64,000 nt of DNA from contig NW_026527088.1 of assembly GCF_027744825.2 (NCBI RefSeq), positions 62,001 through 126,000 on the forward strand. The letters are read 5' to 3'. Below are positions 36,781 through 49,439 of the stretch, piece by piece. The notes beneath the pieces are model-generated. The model had not been told where the DNA came from, did not search any database, and saw only the letters and a program-made list of their open reading frames with translations. The position numbers and the translations under genes are program-made. Each line of letters starts with the position of its first letter. Position 1 is the first letter of the stretch. Source of the DNA: Synchiropus splendidus (Eukaryota; Chordata; Actinopteri; Syngnathiformes; Callionymidae).

Positions 36781-37318
36781 TCAACATTTTTATGTTTGGC
36801 GTTCCGGAGTCGACCTTATCTCAGGCTGAAAACGCTTTTTACACATTGTGCCACAACTTTGCATAAAGCTTCAGAACATGAAATTTTCACCTCCCACTAT
36901 AGCAGAAAGGGTCTTTCTAGTAGTTGCAGATCAAATCTAAGCTGTCTGAAATGTTTTTCCAAAGTTATCAACATTTTTATGTTTGCCGTTCTGGAACCCA
37001 CCTTATCTCAGGCTGAAAACGCATTTTCTGCATTGTGCCATAACTTTGCAGGCACGCTTCAGAACATGAAATTTTCACATGCCACTATAGCAGAAAGGGT
37101 CTTTCTAGTAGTTGCACATCAAATCTAATCTGTCTGAAGTGTTTTTCCAAAGTTCTCAACATTTTTATGTTTGGCGTTCTGGAACCCACCTTATCTCAGG
37201 CTGAAAACGCGTTGTCTGCATTGTGCCATAACTTTGCAGGAAAGCTGCAGAATATGAAATTTTCACCTCCCACTATAGCAGAAAGGGTGTTTCTAGTAGT
37301 TGCACATCAAATCGAAGC
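36781..37318. repeat. Group A units related to the left edge of the window
   Basis: About three units, including TTTGCCGTTCTGG and CAGGCACGCTTC as at about 899-975. They precede the 10-14-unit repeat. Confidence 0.8.
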
Positions 37319-39189
37319 TGTTTGAAGTGTTTTTCCAAAGTTATCAACATTTTTATGTTTGGCGTTCCGGAATCAACCTTATCTCAGGCTGAAAACGCGT
37401 TTTCTGCATTGTGCCATAACTTTGCAGGTAAGCCTCAGAACATGAAATGTTCACCTCCCACTATAGCTGAAAGGGTCTTTCTAGTACTTACACATCAAAT
37501 CTAAGCTGTCTGAAGTGTTTTTCCGAAGTTATCAACATTTTTATGTTTGGCGTTCCGGAATCCACCTTATCTCAGGCTGAAAACGCGTTTTCTGCATTGT
37601 GCCATAACTTTGCAATGAAGCTTTAGAACATGAAATTTTCACCTCCAACTATAGCAGAAAGGGTCTTTCTAGTAGTGGCACATCAAATCTAAGCTGTCTG
37701 AAGTGTTTTTCCAAAGTTATCAACATTTTTATGTTTGGCGTTCTGGAACCCACCTTATCTCAGGCTGAAAACGCGTTTTCTGCATTGTCCCATAACTTTG
37801 CAGGAAACTTCAGAATAAGAAATTTTAACCTCCCACTGTTGCAGAAAGGGTCTGTCTTGTAGTTGCACATCAAATCGAAGCTGTCTGAAGTGTTTTTCCA
37901 AAGTTATCAACATTTTCATGATTGGCGTTCCGGAATCGACCTTATCTCAGGCTGAAAACGCGTTTTACGCATTATGCCATAACTTTGCATAAAGCTTCAG
38001 AACATGAAATTTTCACGTCCCACTATAGCAGAAAGGGTCTTTCTAGTAGTTGCACATCAAATCTAAGCTGTCTGAAGTGTTTTTCCAAAGTTTTCAACAT
38101 TTTTATGTTTGGCGTTCCGGAATCGACCATATCTCAGGCTGAAAACGCGTATTCTGCAGTGTGCCTTAACTTTGCAGGGAAGCTTCAGAACATGAAATTT
38201 TCACCTCCCACTATAGCAGAAATGGTCTTTCTCGTAGTTGCACGTCAAATCTAAGCTGTCTGAAGTGTTTTTCGAAAGTTATCAACATTTTTATGTTTGG
38301 CGTTCCGGATCGCACCTTATTGAAAACGCCTTTTCTGCATTGCGCCATAACTTTGCAGGGAAGCTTCAGAACATGACATTTAAACATCCCATTATAGCTG
38401 AAAGGGTCTTTCTAGTACGTATACATCAAATCTAAGCTGTCTGAAGTGTTTTTCCGAAGTTATCAACATTTTTATGTTTGGCGTTCTGGAACCCACCTTG
38501 TCTCAGGCTGAAAACGCGTTTTCTGCATTGTGCCATAACTTTCCAGGGAAGTTTCAGAGCATGAAATTTTAACCTGCCACTATAGCAGAAAGTGTCTTTC
38601 TAGTAGTTGCACATCAAATCTAAGCTGTCTGAAGTGTTTTTCTGCAGTTATCAACATTTTTATGTTTGGCGTTCCGGAACCCACCTTATCTCAGCGTGAA
38701 AACGCGTTTTACATATTTTGCCATAACTTTGCAGGGAAGCTTCAGAACATGAAATTTTAACATCCCACTATAGCAGAAAGGGTCTTTCTAGTACTTACAC
38801 ATCAAATCTAAGCTGTCTGAAGTGTTTTTCCGAAGTTATCAACATTTTTATGTTTGGCGTTCCGAAACCCACCTTTTCTCAGGCTGAAAACGCGTTTTCT
38901 GCATTGTGCCATAACTTTGCAGGGAAGTTTCAGAGCATGAAATTTTAACCTGCCACTATAGCAGAAAGTGTCTTTCTAGTAGTTGCACATCAAATCTAAG
39001 CTGTCTGAAGTGTTTTTCTGCAGTTATCAACATTTTTATGTTTGGCGTTCCGGAACCCACCTTATCTCAGCCTGAAAACGTGTTTTACATATTTTGCCAT
39101 AACTTTGCAGGGAAGCTTCAGAACATGAAATTTTAACATCCCACTATAGCAGAAAGGGTCTTTCTAGTACTTACACATCAAATCGAAGC
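37319..39189. repeat. 10-unit higher-order repeat, copy 1 (1,871 bp)
   Basis: The unit start at 37,322 (CTGTTTGAAG, GGAATCAACC, AAGCCTCAG) recurs at 39,193. Private variants include TTTGCAATGAAGCTTTAG, GTAGTGGCACATC, GCAGGAAACTTCAGAATAAG, GCGTATTCTGCAGTG and a unit with a 7-bp deletion at about 38,310 (GGATCGCACCTTATTG). The final part is itself a 376-bp two-unit repeat. Confidence 0.9.
38445..39189. repeat. Nested 2-unit (376-bp) repeat
   Basis: GTTTCAGAGCATG occurs at 38,551 and 38,927, exactly 376 bp apart. Each is followed by CTGCCACTATAGC, TTTTTCTGCAGTTATC, TTACATATTTTGCC and CTAGTACTTACACATC. Confidence 0.9.
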
Positions 39190-41110
39190 TGTTTGAAGTG
39201 TTTTTCCAAAGTTATCAACATTTTTATGTTTGGCGTTCCGGAATCAACCTTATCTCAGGCTGAAAACGCGTTTTCTGCATTGTGCCATAACTTTGCAGGG
39301 AAGCCTCAGAACATGAAATGTTCACCTCCCACTATAGCTGAAAGGGTCTTTCTAGTACTTACACATCAAATCTAAGCTGTCTGAAGTGTTTTTCCGAAGT
39401 TATCAACATTTTTATGTTTGGCGTTCCGGAATCCACCTTATCTCAGGCTGAAAACGCGTTTTCTGCATTGTGCCATAACTTTGCAGGGCGACTTCAGAAC
39501 ATGAAATTTTCTCCTCCCACTTTAGCTGAAAGGGTATTTCAAGTAGTTGCACATCAAATCTAAGCTGTTTGAAGTGTTTTTCCAAAGTAATCAACATTTT
39601 TAAGTTTGGCGTTCCGGAATCAACCTTATCTCAGGCTGAAAACGTATTTTACGCATTGTGCCATAACTTTGCAGGAAACCTTCAGAACATTAAATTTTCA
39701 CCTCCCACTATAGCAGAAAGGGTCTTTCTAGTACTTGTACATCGAATCTAAGCTGTCTGAAGTGTTTTTCCAAAGTTATCAACATTTTTATGTTTGGCGT
39801 TCCGGAATTGACCTTATCTAAGGCTGAAAACGCGTTTTACGCATTGTGCCATAACTTTGCAGGGAAGCTTCAGAACATGAAATTTTAACCTCCCACGATA
39901 GCAGAAAGGGTCTTTCTAGTAGTTGCACATCAAATCGAAGCTTTTTGAATTGTTTTTCCAAAGTTATCAACACTTTTATCTTTGGTGTTCCGGAATCAAC
40001 CTTATCTGAGGCTGAAAACGCGTTTTACGCATTGTGCCATAACGTTGCAGGAAAGCTTCAGAACATGAAATTTTCAACTCCCACTATAGCAGAAAGGGTC
40101 TTTCTAGTAGTTGCACATCAAATCTAAGCTGTCTGAAGTGTATTTCCAAAGTTATCAACATTTTTATGTTTGGCGTTCTGGTATCCACCTTATCTCAGGC
40201 TGAAAACGCGTTTTCTGCATTGTGCCATAACTTTGCAATGAAGCTTTAGAACATGAAATTTTCACCTCCAACTATAGCAGAAAGGGTCTTTCTAGTAGTG
40301 GCACATCAAATCTAAGCTGTCTGAAGTGTTTTTCCAAAGTTATCAACATTTTTATGTTTGACGTTCTGGAACCCACCTTATCTCAGGCTGAAAACGCGTT
40401 TTCTGCATTGTGCCATAACTTTGCAGGAAACTTCAGAATAAGAAATTTTAACCTCCCACTGTTGCAGAAAGGGTCTGTCTTGTAGTTGCACATCAAATCG
40501 AAGCTGTCTGAAGTGTTTTTCCAAAGTTATCAACATTTTCATGATTGGCGTTCCGGAATCGACCTTTTCTCAGGCTGAAAACGCGTTTTACGCATTATGC
40601 CATAACTTTGCATAAAGCTTCAGAACATGAAATTTTCACGTCCCACTATAGCAGAAAGGGTCTTTCTAGTAGTTGCACATCAAATCTAAGCTGTCTGAAG
40701 TGTTTTTCCAAAGTTTTCAACATTTTTATGTTTGGCGTTCCGGAATCGACCATATCTCAGGCTGAAAACGCGTATTCTGCAGTGTGCTTTAACTTTGCAG
40801 GGAAGCTTCAGAACATGAAATTTTCACCTCCCACTATAGCAGAAATGGTCTGTCTCGTAGTTGCACGTCAAATCTAAGCTGTCTGAAGTGTTTTTCGAAA
40901 GTTATCAACATTTTTATGTTTGGCGTTCCGGATCGCACCTTATTGAAAACGCCTTTTCTGCATTGCGCCATAACTTTGCAGGGAAGCTTCAGAACATGAC
41001 ATTTAAACATCCCACTATAGCTGAAAGGGTCTTTCTAGTACTTACACATCAAATCTAAGCTGTCTGAAGTGTTTTTCCGAAGTTATCAACATTTTTATGT
41101 TTGGCGTTTT
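39190..41110. repeat. Higher-order repeat copy 2 of the 37.3 kb block
   Basis: Starts at an offset of 1,871 bp, gains four units at about 39.4-40.15 kb, and continues at an offset of 2,623 bp (TTTGCAATGAAGC at 37,609 and 40,232; 7-bp-deletion unit at about 40,933). The 376-bp nested repeat is not present at the right end of this copy. Confidence 0.9.
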
Positions 41111-41650
41111 GGAACCCACCTTGTCTCATGCTGAAAACGTATTTTCTGCATTGTGCCATAACTTTGCAGGGAAGTTTCAGAACATGAAATTTTCACCTCC
41201 CACTATAGCAAAAACGGTCTTTCTCGTATTTGAACATCAAATCTAAGCTGTCTGAAGTGTTTTTCGAAAGTTATGAACATTTTTATGTTTCGCGTTCCGG
41301 AATCGACCTTATCTCAGGCTAAAAACGCGTTTTACGGATTGTGCCATAACTTTGCAGGGAAGCTTCAGAAAATGAAATTTTCACCTCCCACTATAGCAGA
41401 AAGGGTCTTTCTAGTAGTTGCACATCAAATCTAAGCTGTCTGAAGTGTTTTTCCAAAGTTATCAACATTTTTATGCTTGGCGTTCCGAAACCCACCTTAT
41501 CTCAGGCTGAAAACGCGTTTTCTGCATTGTGCCATAACTTTGAAGAGAAGCTTCAGAACATGAAATTTTCACATCCCACTATAGCAGAAAGGGTCTTTCT
41601 AGTAGTTGCACGTCAAATCTAAGCTGTCTGAAGTGTTTTTCCATAGTTAT
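41111..41650. repeat. Group A monomers
   Basis: About three units. One carries TTATGAACATTTTTATG with TTTCGCGTTCC, a combination also seen near 57,250 and 62,515. Confidence 0.8.
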
Positions 41651-42300
41651 CAACATTTTTATGTTTGGCGTTCCGGAACCCACCTTATTACAGGCTGTGA
41701 GCGCGTTTTCTGCATTGTGCCATAACTTGGGAGGAAAGCTTCAGAATATGAAATTTTCACCTCCCACTAGAGCAGAAAGGGTCTTTCTAGTAGTTACACA
41801 TCAAATCTTAGCTGTCTGAAGTGTTTTTCCAAAGTTATCAACATTTTTATGTTTGGCGTTCCGGAACCCACCTTATTACAGGCTGTGAGCGCGTTTTCTG
41901 CATTGTGCCATAACTTGGGAGGAAAGCTTCAGAATATGAAATTTTCACCTCCCACTAGAGCAGAAAGGGTCTTTCTAGTAGTTGCACATCAAATCTAAGC
42001 TGCCTGAAGTGTTTTTCGAAAGTTATCAACATTTTTTTGTTTGGCGTTCCGGAACCCACCTTATCTCAGGCTGTGAGCGCGTTTTCTGCATTGTGCCATA
42101 ACTTGGGAGGAAAGCTTCAGAACATGAAATTTTCACCTCCCACTATAGCAGAAAGGGTCTTTCTATTAGTTGCACGTCAAATATAAGCTGTCTGAAGTGT
42201 TTTTCCAAAGTTATCAACGTTTTTATGTTTGGCGTTCCGAAACCCACCTTATCTCACTCTGTAAGCGCGTTTTCTGCATTGTGCCATACCTTTGGAGGAA
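41651..42300. repeat. Run of CTGTGAGCGCG / GGGAGGAAAGC units
   Basis: Three consecutive units carry CTGTGAGCGCG and AACTTGGGAGGAAAGC (about 41,690, 41,880 and 42,070). A fourth is partly altered (CTGTAAGCGCG at 42,259). The first two also share CTTATTACAGG and CACTAGAGCAG. The same unit type ends the window at 63,870-64,000, and a related TGTGAGCGCG unit belongs to the 7.9-18.3 kb repeat. Confidence 0.9.
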
Positions 42301-44640
42301 AGCTTCAGAACATGAAAATTTCACCTCCCAATATAGCAGAAAGGGTCTTTCTAGTAGTTGCACTTCAAATCTAAGCTGTCTGAAGTGTTTTTCCAAAGTT
42401 ATCAACATTTTTATGTTTGGCATTCCGGAATCGACCTTATCTCAGGATGAAAACGCGTTTTACGGATTGTGCCATAACTTTGCAGGGAAGCTTCAGAAAA
42501 TGAAATTTTCACCTCCCACTTTAGCAGAAAGGGTCTTTCTAGTAGTTGCACATTAAATCTAAGCTGTCAGAAGTGTTGTTCCAAAGTAATCAACATTTTT
42601 ACGTTTGGCGTTTTGGAAACCACCTTATCTCAGGCTGAAAACGCGTTTTCTGCATAGTGCCATAACTTTGCAGGGAAGCTTCAGAACATGAAATGTTCAC
42701 CTCCCACTATAGCAGAAAGGGTCTTTCTCGTAGTTGCACATCAAATATAAGCTGTCTGAAGTGTTTTTCCAAAGTTATCAACATTTTTATGTTTAGCGTT
42801 CCGGAACCCACGTTATCTCAGGCTGAAAACGCGTTTTCGGCATTGTGCCATAACTTCGCAGGGAAGCTTCAGAACATGAAATTTTCACATCCCACTATAG
42901 CAGAAAGGGTTTTTCTAGTAGTTGCACATCAAATCTAAGCTGTCTGAAGTGTTTTTCGAAAGTTATCAACATTTTTATGTTTGGCGTTCCAGAATCGACC
43001 TTATCTCAGGCTGAAAACGCGTTGTCTGCATTGTGCGATAATTTTGCATGGAAGTTTTCGAACATGATATTTTAAGCTCACACTATAGCAGAAAGGGTCT
43101 TTCTAGTATTTGAACATCAAATCTAAGCTGTCTGAAGTGTTTTTCGAAAGTTATCAACATTTTTATGTTTGGCGTTCTGGAACCCACCTTATCAGAAGCT
43201 GAAAACGCGTTTTCTGCATTGTGCCATAACTTTGCAGGGAAGCTTGAGAACATGAAATTTTCACGTCCCACTATACCAGAAAGGGTCTTTCTAGTAGTTG
43301 CACATCAAATCTAAGCTGTCTGAAGTGTTTTTCCAAAGTTATCAACATTTTTATGTTTGGCGTTCCGGAACCCACCTTATCTCAGGCTGAAAACGCGTTT
43401 TCGGCATTGTGCCATAACTTTGCTGGGAAGCTTCAGAACATGAAATTTTCACGTCCCACTATCGCAGAAAGGGTATTTCTAGTAGTTGCACATCAAATCT
43501 AAGCTGTCTGAAGTGTTTTTCAAAAGTTATCAACATTTTTACGTTTGGCGTTCCGGAATCGACTTTATCTCAGGATGAAAAATCGTTTTCTGCATTGTCC
43601 CATAACTTTGCAGGGAAGCTTCAGAACATGAAATTTTCACCTCCCACTATAGCAGAAAGGGTCTTTCTAGTAGTTGCACATCAAATCTAAGCTGTCTGAA
43701 GTGTTTTTCCAAAGTTATCAACATTTTTATGTTTGGCGTTCCGGAACCCACCTTATCTCAGGCTGAAAACGTGTTTTCGGCATTGTGCATTAACTTTGCT
43801 GGGAAGCTTCAGAACATGAAATTTTCACGTCCCACTATAGCAGAAAGGGTCTTTCTAGTAGTTGCACATCAAATCTAAGCTGTCTGAAGTGTTTTTCGAA
43901 AGTTATCAACATTTTTACCTTTGGCGTTCCGGAATCGACCTTATCTCAGGATGAAAAATCGTTTCCTGCATTGTCCCATAACTTTGCTGGGAAGCCTCAG
44001 AACATGAAATTTTCAGGTCCCACTTTCGCATAAAGGGTCTTTCTAGTAGTTGCAAATCAAATCTAAGATGTCTGAAGTGTTGTTCCAAAGTTATCAACAT
44101 TTTTACGTTTGGCGTTTCGGAAACCACCTTATCTCAGGCTGAAAACGCGTTTTCTGCATTGTGCCATAACTTCTCAGGGAAGCTTCAGAACATGAAATTT
44201 TAACCTCCCACTATAGCAGAAAGGGTCCTTCTAGTAGTTGCACATCAAATCTAAGATGTCTGAAGTGTTTATCCAAAGTTATCAACATTTTTATGTTTGG
44301 CGTTCCCGAATCGACCTTATCTCAGGCTGAAAACGCATTTTCTGCGTTGTGCCATAACTTTGCAAGGAAGCTTCAGAACATGAAATTTTGACCTCCCACT
44401 ATAGCAGAAAGGGTCTTTCTAGTAGTTGCACATCAAATCTAAGTTGTCTGAAGTGTTTTTCGAAAGTTATCAACATTTTTAAATTTGGCGTTCCGGAATC
44501 TACCTTATCTCAGGATGAAAATGCATTTTCTGCATTGTGCCATAACTTTGCAGGGAAGCTTCAGAACATGAAATTTTCATATCCCACTATAGCAGAAAGG
44601 GTCTTTCTCGTAGTTGCACAACAAATCTAAGCTGTCTGAA
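42301..44640. repeat. Group B domain 2
   Basis: About 12 units with GAAATGTTCACC, GATGAAAAATCG, CATTGTCCC and TTTTTCGAAAG. CACATTAAATCTAAGC with CAGAAGTGTTGTTCC and AAAGTAATCAAC at about 42,550 recurs at 61,537 and 61,913. 43,600-44,060 matches about 57,510-58,160 (GTGCATTAACTTTGCTGGG, TTTTTACCTTTGG, AGGTCCCACTTTCGC). Confidence 0.83.
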
Positions 44641-46120
44641 GTGTTTTTCAAAGGTTATCAACATTTTTATGTTTGGCGTTCTAGAACCCACCTTATCACA
44701 GGCTGGAAATGCGTTTTCTGCATTGTGGCATAACTTTGCAGGGAAGCTTCAGAACATGAAATTTTCACCTCCCACTACAGCAGAAAGCGTCTTTCTCGTA
44801 GTTTCACATGAAATCTAAGCTGTCTGAAGTGTTTTTCCAAAGTTTTCAACATTTTTTTGTTTGGCCTTCGGGAACCCACCTAATCTCAGGCTGAAAACGC
44901 GTTTTACGCATTGTGCCATAACTTTGCAGGGATGCATCAGAAAATGATATTTTAAAGTTCCACAATAGCAGAAAAGGTCTTTATAGTACTTGCACATCAA
45001 ATCTAAGCTGTCTGAAGTGTATTTCAAAAGTTATCATATTTTTTATGTTTGGCGTTCCTGAATCGACCTTATCTCAGTCTGAAAACGCGTTTAACGCATT
45101 GTTCCATAACTTTGCAGGGAAGCTTCAGAACATGAAATTTTCTCCCCCCACTATAGCAGAAAGGGTCTGTCTTGCAGTTGCACATCAAATCTAAGCTGTC
45201 TGAAGTGTATTTCAAAAGTTATCATATTTTTTATGTTTGGCGATCCTGAATCGACCTTATCTCAGGCTGATAAGCGTTTTTCGCATTGTGCCATAACTTT
45301 GCAGGGAAGCTTCAGAACATGAAATTTTCACGTCCCACTATAGCAGAAAGGGTCTTTCTAGTATTTGCACATCAAATCTAAGCTGTCTGAAGTGTTTTTT
45401 GAAAGTTATCAACATTTTTATGTTTGGTGTTCCGGAATCGACCTTATCTCTGGCTGAAAACACGTTTTCTGCATTGTGCCATAACGTTGCAGGGAAGCTT
45501 CAGAACATGAAAATTTCACCTCCCACTATAGCAGAAAGGGTCTTTCTAGTAGTTGCACATCAAATCTAAGCTGCCTGAAGTGTTTTTTCATAGTTATCAT
45601 ATTTTTATGTTTGGCGTTCCGTAATTGACCTTGTCTCATGCTGAAAACGCGTTTTCTGCATTGTGCCATAACTTTGGAGGGAAGCTTCAGAACATGAAAT
45701 TTTCAACTCCCACTTTTGCAGAAAGGCTTTTTCCAGTAGTTGCACATCAAATCTAAGCTGTCTGAAGTGTTTTTCCAAAGTTATCAACATTTTTTATGTT
45801 TGGCGTTCCGGAATCGACTTCATCTCAGGCTGAAACCGTGTTTTCCGCATTGTGCCATAACTTTGCAAGGAAGCTTCAGAACATGAAATTTTAAACTTCC
45901 ACCATAGCAGAAAAGGTCTTTCTGGTAGTTGCACATCAAATCAAAGCTGTCTGAAGTGTTTTTCCAAACTTTTCAACATTTTTACGTTTGGCGTTCGGGA
46001 ACCCATCTTATCTCAAGCTGAAAACGCGTTTTCTGCATTGTGCCATAACTTTGCAGGAAACTTCAGAATATGAAATTTTAACCTCCCACTATTGCAGAAA
46101 GGGTCTTTCTAGTAGTTGCA
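44641..46120. repeat. Mixed group A monomers
   Basis: About eight units. GTATTTCAAAAGTTATCATA units at about 45,019 and 45,207 form a one-unit duplication. GGGATGCATCAGAAAATG with TTTTAAAGTTCCACAATAG at about 44,929 recurs near 56,018 and 60,157. No gene or foreign sequence is seen. Confidence 0.8.
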
Positions 46121-48011
46121 CATCAAATCTAAGCTGTTTGAAGTGTTTTTCCAAAGATATGTACATTTTCATGTTTGGCGTTCCGGAATCGACCTTATCT
46201 CAGGCTGAAAACGCGTTATACGCATTCTGCCATAACTTTGCATAAAGCTTCAGAACATGAAATTTTCACCTCCCACTATAGCAGACAGGGTTTTTCTAAT
46301 AGTTGCACATCAAATCTAAGCTGTTTGAAGTGTTTTTCCAAAGTTATCAACATTTTTATGTTTGGCGTTCCGGAACCCACCTTATCCCAGGCTGTAAAAG
46401 CGTTTTCTGCATTGTGCCATCACTTTGCAGGGAAGCTTCAGAACATGAAATTTTGACCTCCCACTATAGCAGAAAGGGTCTTTCTAGTAGTTGCACATCA
46501 AATCTAAGCTGTTTGAAGTGTTTTTCCAAAGTTAACACCATTTTTATGTTTGGCGTTCCAGAAACAACCTTATCTCAGGCTGAAAACGCGTTTTACGCAA
46601 TTTGCCATAACTTTGCAGGAAAGCTTCAGAACATGAAATTTTCACCTCCCACTATAGCAGAAATGGTCTTTCTAGTAGTTGCACATCAAATCTAAGCTGT
46701 CTGAAGTGTTTTTCCAAAGTTATAAACATTTTTATGTTTGGCGTTCCGGAACTCTCCTTATCTCACGCTTAAAACGCGTTTTCTGCATTGTGCCATAACT
46801 TTGCAGGGAAGCTGTAGAACATGAAATTTTTACCCCCCACTAGAGCAGAAAGGGTATTTCTAGTAGTTGCACATCAAATCTAAGCTGTCTGAAGTGTATT
46901 TCCAAAGTTATCAACATTTTTATGTTTGGCGTTCCAGAATCGACCTTGTCTCAGGCTGAAAACGCGTTTTACGCAATTTGCCATAACTTTGCAGGAAAGC
47001 CTCAGAACATGAAATTTTCACCTCCCACTATAGCAGAAAGGGTCTTTCTAGTAGTTGCACATCAAATCTAAGCTGTCTGAAGTGTATTTCCAAAGTTATC
47101 AGCATTTTTATGTTTGGCGTTGTGGAACCCACCTCATCTCAGGCTGAAAACGCATTTCCTGCATTGTGCCATAACTTTGCAGGGAAGCTTCAGAACATGA
47201 AAATTTCACCTCCCACTATAGCAGAAAGGGTCTTTCGAGTAGTTGCACATCAAATCTAAGCTGTCTGAAGTGTTTTTCCAAAGTTATCAACATTTTTATG
47301 TTTGGCGTTCCGGAATCAACCTTATCTCAGCCTGAAAACGCGTTTTCTGCATTGTGCCATAACTTTGCAGGGAAGCTTCAGAACATGAAAATTTCACCTC
47401 CCACTATAGCAGAAAGGGTCTTTCTAGTAGTTGCACATCAAATCTAAGCTGTTTGAAGTGTTTTTCCAAAGTTATCAACATTCTTATGTTTGGCGTTCCG
47501 GAATCGACCTTTTCTCAGGCTGAAAACGCGTTTTCTGCAACGTGCCATAACTTTGCAGGGAAGCTTCAGAACATGAAATTTTCACCTTCAACTATAGCAG
47601 AAAGGTTCTTTCTAGTAGTTGCACATCAAATCTAAGCTGTCTGAAGTATTTTTCCAAAGTTGTCAACATTTTTATGTTTGGCTTTCCGGAATCGACCTTA
47701 TCTCATGCTGAAAACGCGTTTCCTGCATTGTGGCATAACTTTGCAGGGATGCTTCAGAACATGAAATTTTCACCTCCCACTGTAGCAGAAAGGGTCTTTC
47801 TAGTAGTTGTACATCAAATCTAAGCTGTTTGAAGTGTTTTTCCAAAGTTAACCCCATTTTTATGTTTGGCGTTCCAGAAACAACCTTATCTCAGGCTGAA
47901 AACGCCTTTTACGCAATTTGCCATAACTTTGCAGGAAAGCTTCAGAACATGAAATTTTCACCTCCCACTATAGCAGAAAGGGTCTTTCTAGTAGTTGCAC
48001 ATCAAATCTAA
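46121..48011. repeat. 7-unit repeat pair (1,316-bp offset)
   Basis: CCAGAAACAACC at 46,559 and 47,875 is 1,316 bp (7 units) apart. The surrounding CTGTTTGAAG, GTTAACACC/GTTAACCCC and GCAATTTGCC variants are shared. Only one to two units on each side of the anchor match, so most of the second copy has diverged or been replaced. Confidence 0.8.
47975..47989. other. Conserved inverted repeat inside each unit (example)
   Basis: AGAAAG and CTTTCT form 6-bp inverted arms around GGT at unit positions 39-53. The element is nearly invariant across the array. The palindrome CTATAG lies immediately upstream at unit positions 32-37. No protein-binding role is known to me; the observation is structural. 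Confidence 0.75.
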
Positions 48012-48640
48012 GCTGTTTGAAGTGTTTTTCCAAAGTTATCAACATTTTTATGTTTGGCGTTCCGAAATCGACCTTTTCTCAGGCTGAAAACGCGTTTTCT
48101 GCATTGTGCCATAACTTTGCAGGGAAGCTTTAGAACATGAAATTTTCACGTCCCACTAGAGCAGAAAGGGTCTTTCTAGTAGTTGCACATCAAATCTAAG
48201 CAGTCTGTAGTGTTTTTCGAAAGTTATCAACATTTTTATGTTTGGCGTTCCGGAATCGACCTTATCACAGGATGAAAAATCGTTTTCTGCATTGTCCCAT
48301 AACTTTGCAGGGAAGCTTCAGAACATGAAATTTTCACGTCCCACTAGAGCAGAAAGGGTCTTTCTAGTAGTTGCTCATCAAATCTAATCTGTCTGAAATG
48401 TTTTTCCAAAGTTATCAACATTTTTATGTTTGGCGTTCCGGATCGACCTTATCTCAGGCTTAAAACGCGTTTTACGCATTGTGCCATAACTTCTCAGGGA
48501 AGCTTCAGAAAATGAAATTTTCACCTCCCACTATAGCAGAAAGGGTCTTTCTAGTAGTTGCACATCAAATATAAGCTGTCTGAAGTGTTTTTCCAAAGTT
48601 ATCAACATTTTTATGTTTGGCGTTCTGGAATCGACCTTAT
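48012..48640. repeat. Short island of group B units
   Basis: About three units with GATGAAAAATCG, CATTGTCCC, TTCTCAGGG and CAGAAAATG, flanked on both sides by group A. One unit has a 1-bp loss (TTCCGGATCGACC at about 48,435). Confidence 0.8.
48087..48098. other. 12-bp perfect palindrome AAAACGCGTTTT (example)
   Basis: Unit positions 151-162 form a perfect 12-bp palindrome with two CpGs at its centre. It is present in a large share of units. It is broken in others by AACGTG, AACGCA or ACACG variants, most of which are CpG transitions. Confidence 0.8.
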
Positions 48641-49439
48641 CTCAGGCTGAAAACGTGTATTACGCATTGTGCCATAACTTTGCAGGGAAGCTTCAGAACA
48701 TGAAAGTTTCAACTCCCACTATAACAGACAGGGTCTTTATAGTAGTTGCACCTCAAATCTAAGCTGTCTGAAGTGTTTTTCCAAAGTTATCAGCATTTTT
48801 ATTTTTGGCGTTCCGGAAAACATCTTATCTCAGGCTGAAAACGCGTTTTCTGCATTGTGCCATAACTTTGAAGGAAAGCTTCAGAACACGAAAGTTTCAC
48901 CTACCACTAAAGCAGAAATTGTCTTTCTAGTAGTTGCACATCAAATCTAAGCTGTCTGAAGTGGTTTTCCAAAGTTATCAACATTTTTATGTTTGGCGTT
49001 CCGGAACCCACCTTTTTTGAGGCTGAAAACGCGTTTTCTGCATTGTGCCATAACTTTGCAGGGAGACTTCAGAACATGACATTTTCTCCTCCCACTATAG
49101 CAGAAAGCGTCTTTCTAGTCGTTGCACATCAAATCTAAGCTGTCTGATGGGTTTTTCGAAAGTTATCAACATTTTTTTGTTTTGCATTCCAGAATCGACC
49201 TTATCTCTGGCTGAAAATGCGTTTTCTGCATTGTGATATAACTTTGCAGGGAAGCTTCAGAACATGAAATTTTCACATCCCACTATAGCAGAAAGGGCCT
49301 TTCTAGTAGTTGCACATCAAATCTTAGCTGTCTGAAGTGTTTTTCCAAAGTTATCAACATTCTTATGTTTGGCGTTCCGGAATCAACCTTATCTCAGGCT
49401 GAAAGCGCGTTTTCTGCATTGTGCCATAACTTTGCAGGG
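48641..49439. repeat. Mixed monomers
   Basis: About four divergent units (GAAGGAAAGC, CAACTCCCACTATAACAGAC, CTTTTTTGAGG). The AACAGACAGGGTC type recurs near 59,060. No multi-unit period is seen. Confidence 0.78.

Larger units (their letters stand above)
47937..48124. repeat. Representative 188-bp monomer
   Basis: This unit is exactly 188 bp from one AAGCTT to the next (48,125) and differs from the consensus I derived at only a few positions: CTGTTTG for CTGTCTG, TTCCGAAA for TTCCGGAA, CTTTTCTC for CTTATCTC and TTTTCTGC for TTTTACGC. The last is one of the two commonest alternatives in the array. The best conserved stretch by eye is consensus 38-125 (AGAAAGGGTC through TTTGGCGTT). The most variable stretches are 126-168, which holds the CpGs, and 22-30, the short box after GAAATTTT. 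Confidence 0.9.
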
